This document shows positions 21,191 through 32,361 of a stretch of DNA of 64,000 nt, piece after piece. A program made the position numbers and the translations under genes. The DNA is taken from positions 53,720,960 through 53,784,959 of the forward strand of contig CM057839.1 of NCBI GenBank assembly GCA_030068075.1, in the 5' to 3' direction. The number at the start of each line of letters is the position of its first letter. Positions within the stretch are counted from its first letter, which is position 1. The notes beneath the pieces are model-generated. The model saw only the letters and a list, made by a program, of their open reading frames with translations, was not told where the DNA came from and did not search any database. The DNA is from Paguma larvata. Taxonomy: Eukaryota > Chordata > Mammalia > Carnivora > Viverridae.

Positions 21191-21838
21191 CTATTCTTTT
21201 GCTCATTATTTTAAAAAACGTATCCCCCTTCTATGGACGTAAAACTCTCACACCCTCTCCTGTTTCTGAAATGCCCACTTAAGGGGTCTTCCCTCACTCT
21301 ACCTTTCCCCACCATATAATCACAGATTCCTCTGGCTATCTCCATCTGCCCACATGACTTGTCGAATTTTATTTTCACAGTATGTGTGAAAAAATGCAAG
21401 CATTTTTTATCTACAGATATAAAATTTTACTTTCATCTGATCTACTTTGTCAATCACCACTCCTAAGACTAATATGACTCCCTAGAGGATATGGTTTCAG
21501 TACTCTGTCTCCTAATGATATGGTCCTTTAGTATTACCAAGAAAGTTATAGAAATGAAACATGCTGTCTGGCAGTACGAAGATGCCAGAAGGGCTCAGTG
21601 TAGAGGGCTCAGTGTTGGAGGATTTCAGTGCAGGTGTCTCAGATCGTATAGAATGGAATTTGCATGAGCACGTTGGAGATAAGAAGAATGATTTATTTCC
21701 ATGGGATTTCTGACTTATGGAAGTATTTGGACCAACCTCATTGTTTAGAGTTAAATTTCATGAATTGTAGTTAAAATTCAGTCATAATTATAATTATAAT
21801 TGTATATTTATGAATTATAGTTTTAATGCAGGTAAGGG
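21191..21838. other. Unique AT-rich sequence, nothing recognised
   Basis: An AT-rich direct-repeat-like TAATTATAATTATAATTG lies near 21785-21802. No gene or named repeat was seen. Confidence 0.4.
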
Positions 21839-21839
21839 A

Positions 21840-22045
21840 AGGCTACCATGTGCCAAATATTTTGTATTTATTAATTCTTGTAATCCTCACATCTCTGTGA
21901 GGTCATGTACCCCCATGTGACAGATGAGGGAACTGAGATTGTGTGGGGTACAGAGCAGGTGAATTACAGGACCTGGGCTACGTCCCAGGGCGGCCTGACT
22001 CCAGAACTTTCATTCTTTCCACGGCATTGTCTTACTGCCTCATGG
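21840..22045 (-). mobile_element. MIR fossil
   Basis: TACCATGTGCCAAATATTTT, TCCTCACATCTCTGTGAGGT, GTGACAGATGAGGGAACTGA and CCTGACTCCAGAACTTTCAT are the MIR in reverse, nearly complete. Confidence 0.85.
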
Positions 22046-22240
22046 ATTTAATCCATGAACAACATCAGAAATAATATTTTAAGAAAGTGGCATTTTAGAG
22101 AATCACAGAGGCCCTGAGAGGTGGGCGCCTGCCCTGATTGGATTTGAGAAGGTCAGAACTTATTTCTGGCTCTCCCTCACCTGCTTTCTGAATACAAGAA
22201 ATAATTGAATATGATTTTGCTTTAGTTTGCCTCTCTTTAA

Positions 22241-22974
22241 CAGTGGTCTCAAACCGCTCTGATCGCTTATCCCATCAGTAAGAAAATGTTTGCGCATACT
22301 CGCCCATGAAACGTTTATCTACTTATAAAATTATAGACATGTAGAATTCCATTAACATATTATGTATGTTTAAAAAGTTACAAAAATAAAAATTTCAAAA
22401 GGATGAGATAAAGATAAAACAATCATATTTCTGCTCTCCCTAAGTATTTTTAGTTGGGACCATGTGATGAAATAGATCGTCCTTATTTTTACTAAATTTT
22501 TACCTCATGAACATGAGAGGTGTCTGCCCTACCATACTCTTGTTTACTTGTTTGCATTTTGATATTAGCTTTATTCTCTAATTATATCAGAGACATGCTT
22601 GCATGCCATTAGCCTATTTTTATAAGGTTTAGTTTTATAAAATTAGATTACGTAACCTGTGATTCGCCTTTCATGCAAAAACTGCAGTGTGTCCCTGTAC
22701 ACTAAAAACAAAAAAATTATGGTGATGCTATTAATCTCTCCACATTATAAGATTTCTTCAAGTTTTCTCCTCTATAATATAGGACACTTGACTTTCTGAC
22801 ATGTGGGCTAAGATAGGGGAATCAGTGTCAACCCATCTATTAAATACTAGTAAAGTTTGATTTCTGTTTTATTTTAGATAAAAATAAATCTAGGCTCAAA
22901 TATTTTCTTATTTTTCCCCAGAAGATTGTCTTGCATGTCCAATAGGTACAAATAGTTCATTTTAGGGACCACTG
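22241..22974. mobile_element. Putative hAT-type DNA transposon fossil
   Basis: Left end CAGTGGTCTC (22241-22250) and right end GGGACCACTG (22965-22974) are inverted with one mismatch. The adjacent 8-mers CTCTTTAA and ATCTATAA match at 6 of 8 positions, as an old hAT 8-bp target-site duplication would. The interior is AT-rich with no open frame. The family is not named. Orientation is unknown. Confidence 0.5.
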
Positions 22975-23369
22975 ATCTATAAAGTGGGTGTATGTTTCAC
23001 CCAAATGGGGAAATCTGGCGTCAATGGTATGAGTTCTATTACATATTGTTGAATTATTCAGTAAAAAGGTTAAAATGCCTTCAAGAACAATATTATTGCA
23101 TCTCTATACTAGTCTTGCTGCAGGATTTGAAAGATTCTAGGAGTGTGGCTGCCAGTAACCGAAGCAGGGAGTCCAATTAAGAGCAAGCTCCCTACACTTC
23201 TGGAGATAACTTGTTTCCTGCCGTACTTTTGACATGTGCTCAGATCTAGGACAGCTGGAGGAGGCAGCTACTTTGTTGGAGCTTCTACTGGTCAAAGAAC
23301 AAAGATAAGCTAAGGTCCATTCTGAATATTCTCAGAATTCTTTCTCATCTCTAGATAGCCAAGCCATTT
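22975..23369. other. Unique sequence, nothing recognised
   Basis: No repeat or splice-flanked frame was recognised. Confidence 0.4.
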
Positions 23370-23496
23370 CTTTTCAAGAAGCCTTCCACCCAGCATGAAG
23401 CCCAACACGGAGCTTTGAACTCAGGATCCTGAGAATAAGACTTGAGCTGAGGTCAAGAGTCGGATGTTTAACCAACTGAGCCACCTAGGCGCCCCT
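23370..23496 (-). mobile_element. Short CAN SINE
   Basis: CACCCAGCATGAAGCCCAAC, GAGCTGAGGTCAAGAGTCGG and CAACTGAGCCACCTAGGCGC are the reverse complement of the older short carnivore SINE. AAGCCATTT occurs at 23361-23369 and 23497-23505 as the target-site duplication. Confidence 0.93.
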
Positions 23497-23505
23497 AAGC
23501 CATTT

Positions 23506-24603
23506 TTAAAAATCAACTTGCTACGGAACAAGCTGGACTAAGGTCCCCAAGATGAACACTCCTCGGCTGGTCCAGATAAGATTATCCAAGGCCAGTTCAC
23601 AGGAACAGTCCCTTGGAAAGCCTGAGCTGAATTTCAACCTCAACCCAAGGGTTTTGGGGGGAAGTGAGTCAACTCGAGGAATGCAGTGAATTCTCCTTTC
23701 AGCCCCAAGTCAGTAACTATGGCAAATAGCAAATAGCAGTACAGACATGGCTCTTGCTCCACCTCCTTTCCAGCTGCAATAAAGCAACCAGTAGAAACAG
23801 GGACCTAAGAGGAGGAGCAGGCCAGCTCGAGTTAAGCAGGGAGCCCTGGGACCAAGTAAACCGTGACACTGCTTTCAGGCCTGGCCTACTTTCATTCTAG
23901 TGAAGCAAAGTACTATATGGTTTTATTGGGAATCTCTTTTAGCTATATCTGTAAAAAAAATAAAAATTAAAAAAATAGTTCTTAAGTAGAAGTAAAAGAA
24001 ACATGAGATAAAAAGACATGCAATTTAAATACTTCAAGAAATCCACAATTCAACAGAAAGAATATAATTGAAATGACTTGGAGGAAAAGAAGTTTCCAAC
24101 TTCTAAAATAGGGTTTGTGTCAACTAGAACTTTTGCAGCTAAGGTGAACCAATTAGCAAATCAATATATTCTTTCACTGGAAAAAAAATTTTTTTGTAAT
24201 CGTGTTTACTTCTTTGAATAGGACATTCTCATATACATTTTCATTTAAATTCAAAAGTTATAGGAGAGCATATAGTGAAAGTCTCCCTCCTTCCAAACCA
24301 TTCCCAGTTCAGAGAAATGCTGAGATGGCTCATGTTTACTGGCTCACAAATATGTGACTTATGGGTGAGTTGGTCTGGCTTATGGGTAAGGGCAACAGTC
24401 CAAGAACAAATCCCAGCAGAATGGAAAAGTTGTTCATGATGGCCCCTCCCCCCACTTAAGGATACTTCCATGTATCGGCAGCCGCGTTATCTTCAGATAT
24501 AAAGCACAAATGAAAACCGTAGAGGTTGTCACTACTCAGGAGAACAACATTTAGGCGGAATGGGAAAAGATAACATAATTTACCTTCTTTCGATTTTCTA
24601 CAG
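23506..24603. other. Unique sequence, nothing recognised
   Basis: About 1.1 kb without named repeats. GCTGCAATAAAGCAACCAG near 23774 contains AATAAA but no upstream transcript structure is visible. The open frames at 24241-24764 on the minus strand lack splice context. Confidence 0.35.
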
Positions 24604-24638
24604 GATGTTTGGAGGCTCTTGACGATGAGGATCTTCCT
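24604..24638 (+). CDS. Candidate 35-nt microexon, product unknown
   Basis: A strong acceptor (TTCTTTCGATTTTCTACAG) and a perfect donor (CCT|GTAAGT) enclose 35 nt. In one frame, with two leading bases, it reads CLEALDDEDLP and ends on a codon boundary. The three frames allow other readings, one with a stop. Splice motifs this good that lie this close can occur by chance. The call rests on the sites alone. Confidence 0.22.
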
Positions 24639-24985
24639 GTAAGTGTTTGCGTTGGGTTTGGTATCTGGCTTGACCTGAATTGACCAGACACAGCTGGCCC
24701 TAATTACCATGAAATAACGTGTGACAAGAAAGGCTTCTTGGTTGTTGGCTTTGGAATGTTCCAAACGATCGGTGTAAAATCTAGTTATTTCCTATTAATT
24801 TTTCCTTTCTTCTGATATACGTCTAGATTCCTCCAGCTATCAGATTCAGCTGTATAAAAAAAGCCTTCAGACCCCAACCATCACTCTGGTTCCAGATTCT
24901 AGGAACCCAGGAAATGATTAGTTTGAGTGATGCCAGTTAATCTTCTTCCCCACCACGGTGGTGTGTGAAAGAGAGGGTAAGATAT
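24639..24985. other. Unique sequence, nothing recognised
   Basis: No repeat or gene was seen. A CACCACGGTGGTGTG partial palindrome lies at about 24951-24965. Confidence 0.35.
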
Positions 24986-24989
24986 TTTT

Positions 24990-25110
24990 ATTCAGGGCCT
25001 GGTATTTACATGCTTTATCTCATTTAACAATAGATACCACTCTATCTCTATTGAGATACCCACTCCCCATATTTCCAAGGTAACAAATGTCATGAATCAG
25101 AACCAGTAAA
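24990..25110 (-). mobile_element. Probable MIR fossil
   Basis: GGCCTGGTATTTACATGCTT and TATCTCATTTAACAATAGAT resemble the MIR 3' half in reverse. The core is poorly kept. Confidence 0.4.
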
Positions 25111-26000
25111 GCCTTACAACTTTGGTATATGCATCCTGATTCCAGCCATTCAGAAATCATCTGTAACTGAGAAAGGGGGTTGGGGAGTCATATTTGCTAG
25201 GCAAACATGTGTAAATGTACCCTTATAAATGAGTACTTAAAGTTTTTCAGGTATCACAAGTACTTCCAGCCATGGGTGCTAAAACCTTGTGATGTCCCCA
25301 TGTTATAAACCTCTGTACCACTGTTCCAAGAATAATTCACTATAACTTAAATAAATAAATGCATGTGAGTTGGGTATCACGACAACAAACAAATGGCAAC
25401 AGAGTGGTGATTTCTTTCAATCAACTCACAGACTCTTGGGACTCCTTCCTCAATAGACTGTCAAGCACCCTTGTCCTGTTTTTTAACCTTATTTCCCTAC
25501 CTTTGCTTCCAGAGAGAAGTGATGCTACAAATTCTTAGGTCTCTCAGAGGTTCTGGAATGCAGATCAGGTTATCTCTCAACTTCACCCACCGCTGACTTC
25601 AGATTCAGCTCGTCCGTAACCCCAAATCCATCTGATATCTACTTTTCACAGTTTTGTTGCCAGGATATTTCTCTCATTTTATTTACACTATTATGAGCAA
25701 ATTATGTGCTATTATAAATGTTTTTAAACATATTTCTAGACCCAGCATTTTAGACTGATAATCTTTTCAGGTTTTTTTCTCTGTCTTAGTATTGTTTAGA
25801 CTATTGTTTACATAATACTTGTTTTTATATTTTGAGCTTTACATGTTAACTCATCCTAACCAATAATATTCTAAAATTATGGTTGAATATAGTTGCATTC
25901 TCTAAAACAGTTATATTTTTAAAAATACATTAAAATGTATTAAAAAGAAAAAATGTGTTGGACCACCAGGGGTATGCACTCCACTTACGGAAGCATTACT
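25111..26000. other. Unique AT-rich sequence, nothing recognised
   Basis: No named repeat or gene signal was seen. Confidence 0.4.
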
Positions 26001-26004
26001 CTGG

Positions 26005-26130
26005 TCCAAACAGAAACGAAGGCCCAGGAAGGTCACATGGCCTTGCTCTAGGTCCAGCTAATAGCAGAACTGGGACATTGTTTGGATCTCATGAATCCTC
26101 TGTTTGTTCTTTATAACCAAGCAAGGCTGC
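26005..26130 (-). mobile_element. MIR fossil
   Basis: AGAAACGAAGGCCCAGGAAG, GTCACATGGCCTTGCTCTAG and GCTAATAGCAGAACTGGGAC follow the MIR core in reverse. Confidence 0.7.
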
Positions 26131-26875
26131 CGGGGCCTCTGTCTAGGTGTACTTATTAACTATATACTTTCCTTCATTAAGCTATTCACTGTCACTTAAC
26201 ATGTTATTCCACTATCAAAGTATCCAGCCACTAAGGAATAGACCTTATTAGAGCTCATAGTTTCAAATATAAGCCACGTGTAGTCTTGACTAGGGAGACA
26301 CATTGGTGGAAAACCTAATGAGGTCAGTCGGTATTATTTTCTCCTCATCTGAAAAGAATGGTTAGTTATTAAGTAAGCAAGTTTTCCATCACGGTTTCCA
26401 AAAGTCTTACTCATTCTACAGTAAAGAAGGAAGGACACCAGAGAAGCATATATTCTTCCCTTTGCTCCGTGCAATGTGTGGGACCTCCACGTCACAGAGA
26501 CCTTCCATATTTTCCCCAACAGAAGGGAGTACAGTTTTGTAAGTGGCAGAATCAGTTTGTAAACACAATTTTTTCCAAATCCATCATTTAAACAGAAATG
26601 GCCCCACGCCAGCATTACTTCAAGCATAGGAATTCTCACATAGTTTATCCTCACCAACAAATTCCACAGCACCAAATTTAGCTTGCTGAAACCAGTGCGG
26701 TGCTGAAAATACTTCCTTTGCTCTTACTTGGCAGTGTTTAATAGAAGAGGAGCAGATGTTGAACTGCAGAGACAGGTTAAACTTTGAAATTACAAATACC
26801 ATTATAACTAATTAAAGCCAGAATGAAAGAAACAAATTTGAGAATGATAAAATTACTGAAATAGCTCTTCAGAGT
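26131..26875. other. Unique sequence, nothing recognised
   Basis: A minus-strand open frame (26334-26675, 113 codons) shows no splice boundary or recognisable domain. Confidence 0.35.
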
Positions 26876-26879
26876 TGTT

Positions 26880-28000
26880 TTTTTTTTTAAACAGGACTTG
26901 ATCTGTGTAACGTATTTTGGTCCCAATAGGGTACATATTATACTTTTTAACTTATAATAGTCTAACTTTGTATCATATTATTCCACTTTAAGTATAGTAA
27001 AGTAATCTTACAACAGTATACTTTGATTTCTTACTTCTTATCTTTGTGCTATTTTCATACATTTTTGCTTCAATATGTGTTATGAATCTTATAATACAGT
27101 GTGATTATTTTTGCTTTAAAAATCAATCATCATTTAAAGAAATTGTGCATGTATTTATCATATCTGACATTCTTTAGTCACTTAAGTAGATCTTTTTCTT
27201 GTGTGGTCTCCTATCTAAAAAACTTCTATTAATATTTCTCATAGTGAAGAACTTCTAGTGATGAATTTTTACCTTTGTTTGAAAAGTTTTCACTTTGCTT
27301 TTAGTTTTGAAATGATTCTGCTGGGCATGAAATCCAAGATTGACAGGGTTTTTTTTCTTTTATCACTTTAAAGATGTCACTCCATTATCTTCTGGATTAC
27401 AGTTTGTAACAAGAACTCTGCTGTTTTGTCATTTTTGTTTCCAAGTATGTGACTTGTCCCTTTTCATCTAGCTGCTTTTTAAGATTTTCTTTTTACCACT
27501 GATTTTCAACAGTTTGATTACAACGTGTCTTGGCATGGCTTTCTTAATGCTTATTCTGTTTGGTGTTTGTTGAGCTCCTTGAATCTGTCAATTTACAGTT
27601 TTCACCAAAGTTAAAACATTTTTATTTTGGTGTCTTCACATATTTTCCCCCCACCCCTCACATCATTTTCTTGGCACTTTAATTATACAGACATAGTCTA
27701 CTTGGATTATACATGTAGAGCCTACAAGTTTCTAACCTGTCTTAATTTTTTCAGTCTCTTTTCTCTCTATTTTTTCATGTGGATAGTTTCTCTTGCTCTG
27801 TCTTTAACCTCACTTTACTTTCTTCTGCAGTATCTGATTAACTATTAATCTCATCCAGTATTTTTCATTTCAGCTACTGCATTTTTCATTTATACATGTG
27901 CCATCCAGATATTTTTTATGTTATCAGTTTATCTTCTCATCCTGTTTCTGTTTTCCTCTACTTTCTTGTACATGAGTAGCGTATTTAAAATAGCTGTTTA
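26880..28000 (-). mobile_element. Old L1-class element (L1M or HAL1-like), left part
   Basis: A T run at 26878-26889 could be the poly-A tail of a minus-strand element. Rightwards, TCACTCCATTATCTTCTGGA, CAACAGTTTGATTACAACGT and GTGTTTGTTGAGCTCCTTGA match the reverse complement of an old L1-class 5' half. The element is interrupted by a SINE at 28001. Confidence 0.6.
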
Positions 28001-28180
28001 GGGGGTGCCTGGGTGGCTCAGTCAGTTAAGCATCCAGCTCTTGATAATGACTCAGGTTGTGATCTAGTGGCCGTTAGATCAAGCTCTGCATTGAGATTCT
28101 CTCTCTCCCTCTCTCTCTGCCCCTCCCCTACTCACACTCTCTTCTCAAAATAAATAAATTAATTAAAAAAATAAAATACA
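28001..28180 (+). mobile_element. CAN SINE inside an old L1
   Basis: GGGGGTGCCTGGGTGGCTCA head, CT-rich stretch and CAAAATAAATAAATTAATTA tail. The flanks TAAAATAGCTGTTTA and TAAAGTAGCTATTTTA are the target-site duplication, slightly diverged. Part of the middle region is missing. Confidence 0.95.
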
Positions 28181-28606
28181 ATAAAGTAGCTATTTTAATG
28201 TTCTTATTTACTAATTCATCATTTCTATAACTTCTGGGTCTGTTTCTATTGATCAATTTTTCTCCTGGTTAGAGTAATATTTTCCTGCTTCATTGCATGC
28301 CTCGTAATTTTTTACTAGATGCCTGACACTGTAGTTCTATTTTTTTATTTGCTGGATTTTGTTGTATTCTTTTAAAGAGCGTTGAAGTTTATTATGGCAC
28401 AGGGTTAAGTTACCTGGGAGCAATTAGATCCTTACAAGGCTTGACTTTAAGCTTTGTTACAGTAGGTCCAGTGCAACCTTTAGTCAGGACTTATTTAGTC
28501 CCAATACTAAGTAACCCCCGGAAATGTTCTGCCTGCTGCTTTCAGGTGGTTTTTCCTCTCAGATATTTTCCTCTTGAGTGTAGATAGATCAGTACTCAGA
28601 TAAAGT
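28181..28606 (-). mobile_element. Old L1-class element, middle part
   Basis: GCATGCCTCGTAATTTTTTA and TAGATGCCTGACACTGTAG continue the L1M 5' region on the minus strand after the SINE. Confidence 0.6.
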
Positions 28607-28956
28607 GGTTTGTTGTTGTTGTTAATTGTTTGATTTTTTGTTTGTTGGTTTGTTTTTTAGTTGATTAACATACTGTGCGATATTGGTTTCAGGGAGTAGA
28701 ATTCAGTGATTCATCACTTACATACCACACCCAGTGCTCATCACAAGTGCCCTTCTTAATACCCATCACCCACTAGCCGTATCTCACCCACTTTCCTCCA
28801 TCAGTCCATAGTTTGTTTTCTATCATTAAGACTCTCTTGCGGTTTATTTCCCTTTCTTTCCCCTACCCCTATGTTCATATCTGTTTCGTTTCTTAAACTC
28901 CACATGTGAGTTAAGTCCTGTGGTATTTATCTTTCTCTGATTGACTTATTCCACTT
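28607..28956 (-). mobile_element. Younger carnivore L1 3' end, 5'-truncated
   Basis: The left end is T-rich (poly-A tail in reverse). Then come GTTGATTAACATACTGTGCG, CACCCAGTGCTCATCACAAG, CTTAAACTCCACATGTGAGT and CTCTGATTGACTTATTCCAC, the reverse complement of a carnivore L1 3' UTR. CAGATAAAGT (28597-28606) and CAGCTAAAGT (28957-28966) form the target-site duplication. It landed inside the older L1. Confidence 0.9.
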
Positions 28957-28966
28957 CAGCTAAAGT

Positions 28967-29390
28967 TTTGAAGTGATCCCTCAGCACACCTCTGGAGCTT
29001 GCTCTCTCTCTGTAGCTCCCCTTTTCTCACACCCTGATATATAAATTCTAGTGCCTTCAACTTCCTTTCACCTGGATCTCTGGTTCTCACTGCAATGAGA
29101 CTATCAAGTTCTGTTCCTCCCTCCCTGCACTGCAGTCTGGAAATTGCCTCCAGATAGCAAGCTGCAACAATGGTAGAACTCACCTCTTCCCTCTACCTCC
29201 CACCCTCCTCTCAAGGCCAGAGTTCAATGCTGCCTGTTGTTTAATATCTGAAAACTATTGTTTCATATATTTTGTCCAGTTTTCTAGTTATTGAAGGCAG
29301 GAGGGTGAATTCGTTCCCTGTTACTCCCTCTTGGCCATGATGCAGAAGTCTTTGATCCCCTACGGTGAATGTCTGTGGTTAGAGAAATGC
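28967..29390 (-). mobile_element. Old L1-class element, 5' end
   Basis: TTCATATATTTTGTCCAGTT, GAAGGCAGGAGGGTGAATTC and TGTTACTCCCTCTTGGCCAT are, in reverse, the start of an old L1 5' UTR. This closes the element that begins at 26880. Confidence 0.65.
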
Positions 29391-29830
29391 TTTTTTTTTT
29401 TCTCTCTCCAGCAGGCTCCTTCCTGACACCTGTCAGATCCTTAAGAGAAGGTGGAGTCGAAGCCTTGGTGTCCCAGGTTGACTCTCACCGATTCACTCAC
29501 TTTATGCAGTGACCACTGTTTTCATGTTTAGATCACCATAAATCATGATTATCTGGAAACCAGGAATTGACTACACCTGTTGGAAACGATCTATAATCAA
29601 AGTTGTGAAAGGCAAGATTTCTCTCAAATGTCCTTTTTTTTCCCTCCTTCCATGTCCTAGAATCCCTACTCCTTGACCTTTAGGCACTTGGTGGCATTCA
29701 CTTATTTCCCTGATTCTTCAAAATCCCTTCTGGAGGCTTCACATACAGATACATCCTGTTTCAAAATTATATTTTCTTCTTTTTTAGAGACCGGTCAAAT
29801 GCCAGTGATCTCATAAACTTAACCCATTCA
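29391..29830. other. Unique sequence, nothing recognised
   Basis: A T run followed by CTCTCTCCAG at about 29392-29411 resembles a splice acceptor, but no convincing exon follows. Confidence 0.35.
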
Positions 29831-29832
29831 CT

Positions 29833-29905
29833 GTAAGAAGCTTGAAGGCAGGAACTAAATCTTATTTTTGCTGTTTTTCCAGTGTCTAGAAAATTATCTG
29901 ACAAT
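29833..29905 (+). mobile_element. L2 LINE 3' end fragment
   Basis: GTAAGAAGCTTGAAGGCAGG, AACTAAATCTTATTTTTGCT and CCAGTGTCTAGAAAATTATC follow the L2 3' order (GTAAGCTCCTTGAGGGCAGG-like). Confidence 0.6.
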
Positions 29906-31130
29906 GGAATGATTTAGAAAGAGGTTCTCTCTTTATGCTCTGAGGCTGTGAAGCTGGTAAAAAGTTGGAGATCTTGGTGGCCATCTCTGCTACCGGGGAG
30001 GGAGAGTGACAATGGAGGCCACATAGGAAATGTGCAGAAGGAAGAGAGCACAAAATATTGTCATGAGGATGTGATCCAGGCTCTTCGATTCAGCTACCTA
30101 GATTCATCCTTAGATTTCCCAAGGCCCGTAATTTCCCATTTTTCCCCTAAATTAGTTTTAATTGGGTTTTCGTCACCAGTGGTTTTAAACAATCTTTTAT
30201 ATCAAACACCGAGACGGGATTGAAGTATAGGGAAAATGGTGAGGCTCATGTCAAGACAATTGGTAACTTACAATGTAGACCCCCTCTCCCCACAAGCTGC
30301 TGTTACCCCATCCTTGGCGGCTGAGCCTCAGGTAGCAAGGATCAGGTGAAATCCAAAGTCCACCTGGAACAGTGGAGGACCAAGGTCTTGTCACTTTCAA
30401 GTGCTGCCAAATGTCCCTAGGTGGGGTGGGGAAATGGGCAGAGGCACTTCATGCTGGCTTGAACACAGACCAGAATTTCCCTCACTGTGCCTTGAAGGCT
30501 GTTAACGAGGCGGAGTGGTTGTTTCACATTTGTCCCTGCGGAAGTTTCCCTCTTTTCTACCAGTCTATCAGGTCAAGCCCTGGGAACTACAGGCAGGCAG
30601 GTATGGGGGTGGCTAGGAGAAAGGAACACCCCACAGTCTCAGTGCTGATGGATTGGCTAGAAAAAGCACTGTGGCCTTCATTTCCCCTGGTTCGCTTTGG
30701 CCTCCTCTCCCAGTTGTCCTTTGGCAGAGGTGCAGAATGCTGATGAGGTACCTCTTGGATCTCTTCCAGAAGGGTCTCTGATCCCACTTAGGTGAGAGCT
30801 GGAGGACACTTAAGTGCGCCATGCAGTGGGGCCAAGGGTCTCCTAGGTCAAGGGGCTGAGTCTCAGCTCTGCCACTGATGGACCCCTAGGGAGGTCTCAA
30901 TGAAACCAAAACAAATAATCATTCTTCCTTTTGTAAAACACCCCAGGTTCAAAATAGCATGGAGTTATATTGCCTTGTCAGTAAGAATTAGCATAACGGC
31001 ATTTTGCAGTATCAACTCCATCCCCTGGTTGCTAGGATGAATTTGGCAAGAACCACATCATTGACAGACAAATCATGGTAAAATGTATCTTTAAACGTAC
31101 AACTTTTAAAAAATGAATATTGTGGGGAGA
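29906..31130. other. Unique, GC-richer sequence, nothing recognised
   Basis: Open frames on both strands around 30370-30820 overlap and lack splice boundaries. No named repeat was seen. Confidence 0.4.
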
Positions 31131-31134
31131 CCAA

Positions 31135-31290
31135 TAATAATGAACATTTTCATGGGTAATCACTATGTGGTAGGTACTTTCAGAGACGACTTTTCCATTT
31201 CTACAAAGAAGAGGTTATTCCCATTTTACAGATACAGAAAGTGAGCTCTGAGAGGTTAAATAACTAGGAAACTAAAACCTAAAATGTCTA
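31135..31290 (-). mobile_element. MIR fossil
   Basis: TCACTATGTGGTAGGTACTT, TATTCCCATTTTACAGATAC and GAGCTCTGAGAGGTTAAATA are the MIR core in reverse. Confidence 0.8.
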
Positions 31291-31624
31291 GAAAGAATCT
31301 TTCTTCCACATCACAGTGCCTATTGTTATACCCCAACAGCTAATGGGTACCTCACCCCTGCCATTCACACTTGCATACAGGAAGAAGGCAAATGAGTCCC
31401 TTTTCCCAAGGAAACTTGCCTTCCTGCCTCTATTTTCTGTCCTTAAAACTCTGAGTAATTAGCCTCTTCCTCTCCATATTAGATTGTGGTTTCTGGGACT
31501 GTTTTCCCAAAACGAAATCACTGGCAATTACCAGAGGTGCACGCTCATGCTAATGTGACGAGGTGGCTAACAGCCACTTTTCATTCACTGTCACAAGGTC
31601 CTTTCATCTCCAATGGTGTTTACT

Positions 31625-31883
31625 TAGTGTTTTTATTTTGATAAAGTATACATTGCATAAAATTTACCCTTTTAACTAATTGTAAGTAGTGCAGTTTGGT
31701 GCATGAAGTACATTTACTTGTTGTACAACCATCACCACCACCAACCCTTCGTCTTCTGTTTGGCAATGTCCTCAAAGGTTCATCCATCAAAATTTGAGCA
31801 TCAGAATTTCCTTCCGTCTTGAGGATGAATGATATTCCACTGTGTGTATACACCATATTTTCTCTATCGATTTATCCATGGAT
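31625..31883 (-). mobile_element. Old L1 3' end fragment
   Basis: AAGTATACATTGCATAAAAT, TGTACAACCATCACCACCAC, TGTCCTCAAAGGTTCATCCA and TGATATTCCACTGTGTGTAT are the reverse complement of an L1MA/L1MB-type 3' UTR, with an internal deletion. Confidence 0.85.
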
Positions 31884-31900
31884 AGATCCAATCCACTTTT

Positions 31901-32080
31901 TTTTAAATGTTTATTTTTGAAAGAGGAGCAGAGGAGAGGCAGAGAGAGGGAGAGAGTGGATCTGGGGCAGATTCTGTGCTGACAGCAGACAGCCCAGTGT
32001 GGAGCTCAAACTCATGAACTGTGAGATCATGACCTGACCTGAAGTTGGCTGCTTAACCAACTGAGCCACCCAGGTGCCCC
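31901..32080 (-). mobile_element. CAN SINE with perfect 17-bp target-site duplication
   Basis: The 17-mer AGATCCAATCCACTTTT is at 31884-31900 and again at 32081-32097, identical. The element between has a T-rich tail, TTTATTTTTGAAAGAGGAGC and a head ending TGAGCCACCCAGGTGCCCC. The perfect duplication suggests a fairly recent insertion into the L1 fragment. Confidence 0.98.
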
Positions 32081-32133
32081 AGATCCAATCCACTTTTGAA
32101 CAATCCCAAGAGATAGAAAACCTTCCTCATTTT

Positions 32134-32149
32134 GGTGTGTGTGTGTGTG

Positions 32150-32182
<33 letters not shown>

Positions 32183-32183
32183 G
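32134..32183. repeat. (TG)n microsatellite within the SINE
   Basis: About 24 TG units with CG and TA interruptions. It sits inside the target-site duplications of the adjoining SINE. Confidence 0.95.
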
Positions 32184-32345
32184 AACAAGCTGGGAAGGGG
32201 CAGAGCGAGAGTCAGACAGAGGATCCGAAGCAAGCTTTGTGCTAAGAGCAGAGAGCCTGAAGGGGAGTTCGAACTTACCAGCTGCGAGATTATGACCTGA
32301 GCTGAAGTCAGACGCTTAACCGACTGAACCACTTAGGTGCCCCTC
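32134..32345 (-). mobile_element. CAN SINE whose tail is now a (TG)n array
   Basis: AAACCTTCCTCATTTT at 32118-32133 and 32346-32361 is an exact 16-bp target-site duplication. Between them lie a TG array and a SINE body (GAGAGCCTGAAGGGGAGTTC, then the head in reverse). The tail and CT-rich part have been replaced by, or expanded into, the dinucleotide array. Confidence 0.95.
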
Positions 32346-32361
32346 AAACCTTCCTCATTTT

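Noticed and set aside
29411..29464. Exon after TTTTTTCTCTCTCCAG
   Set aside because: The acceptor is attractive, but the donor is weak and the T run could be an insertion tail. No frame stands out.
29788..29832. Short exon between TTCTTTTTTAG and CACT|GTAAGA
   Set aside because: The donor-like GTAAGAAGC is the start of an L2 3' end, so the splice motif is part of a repeat.
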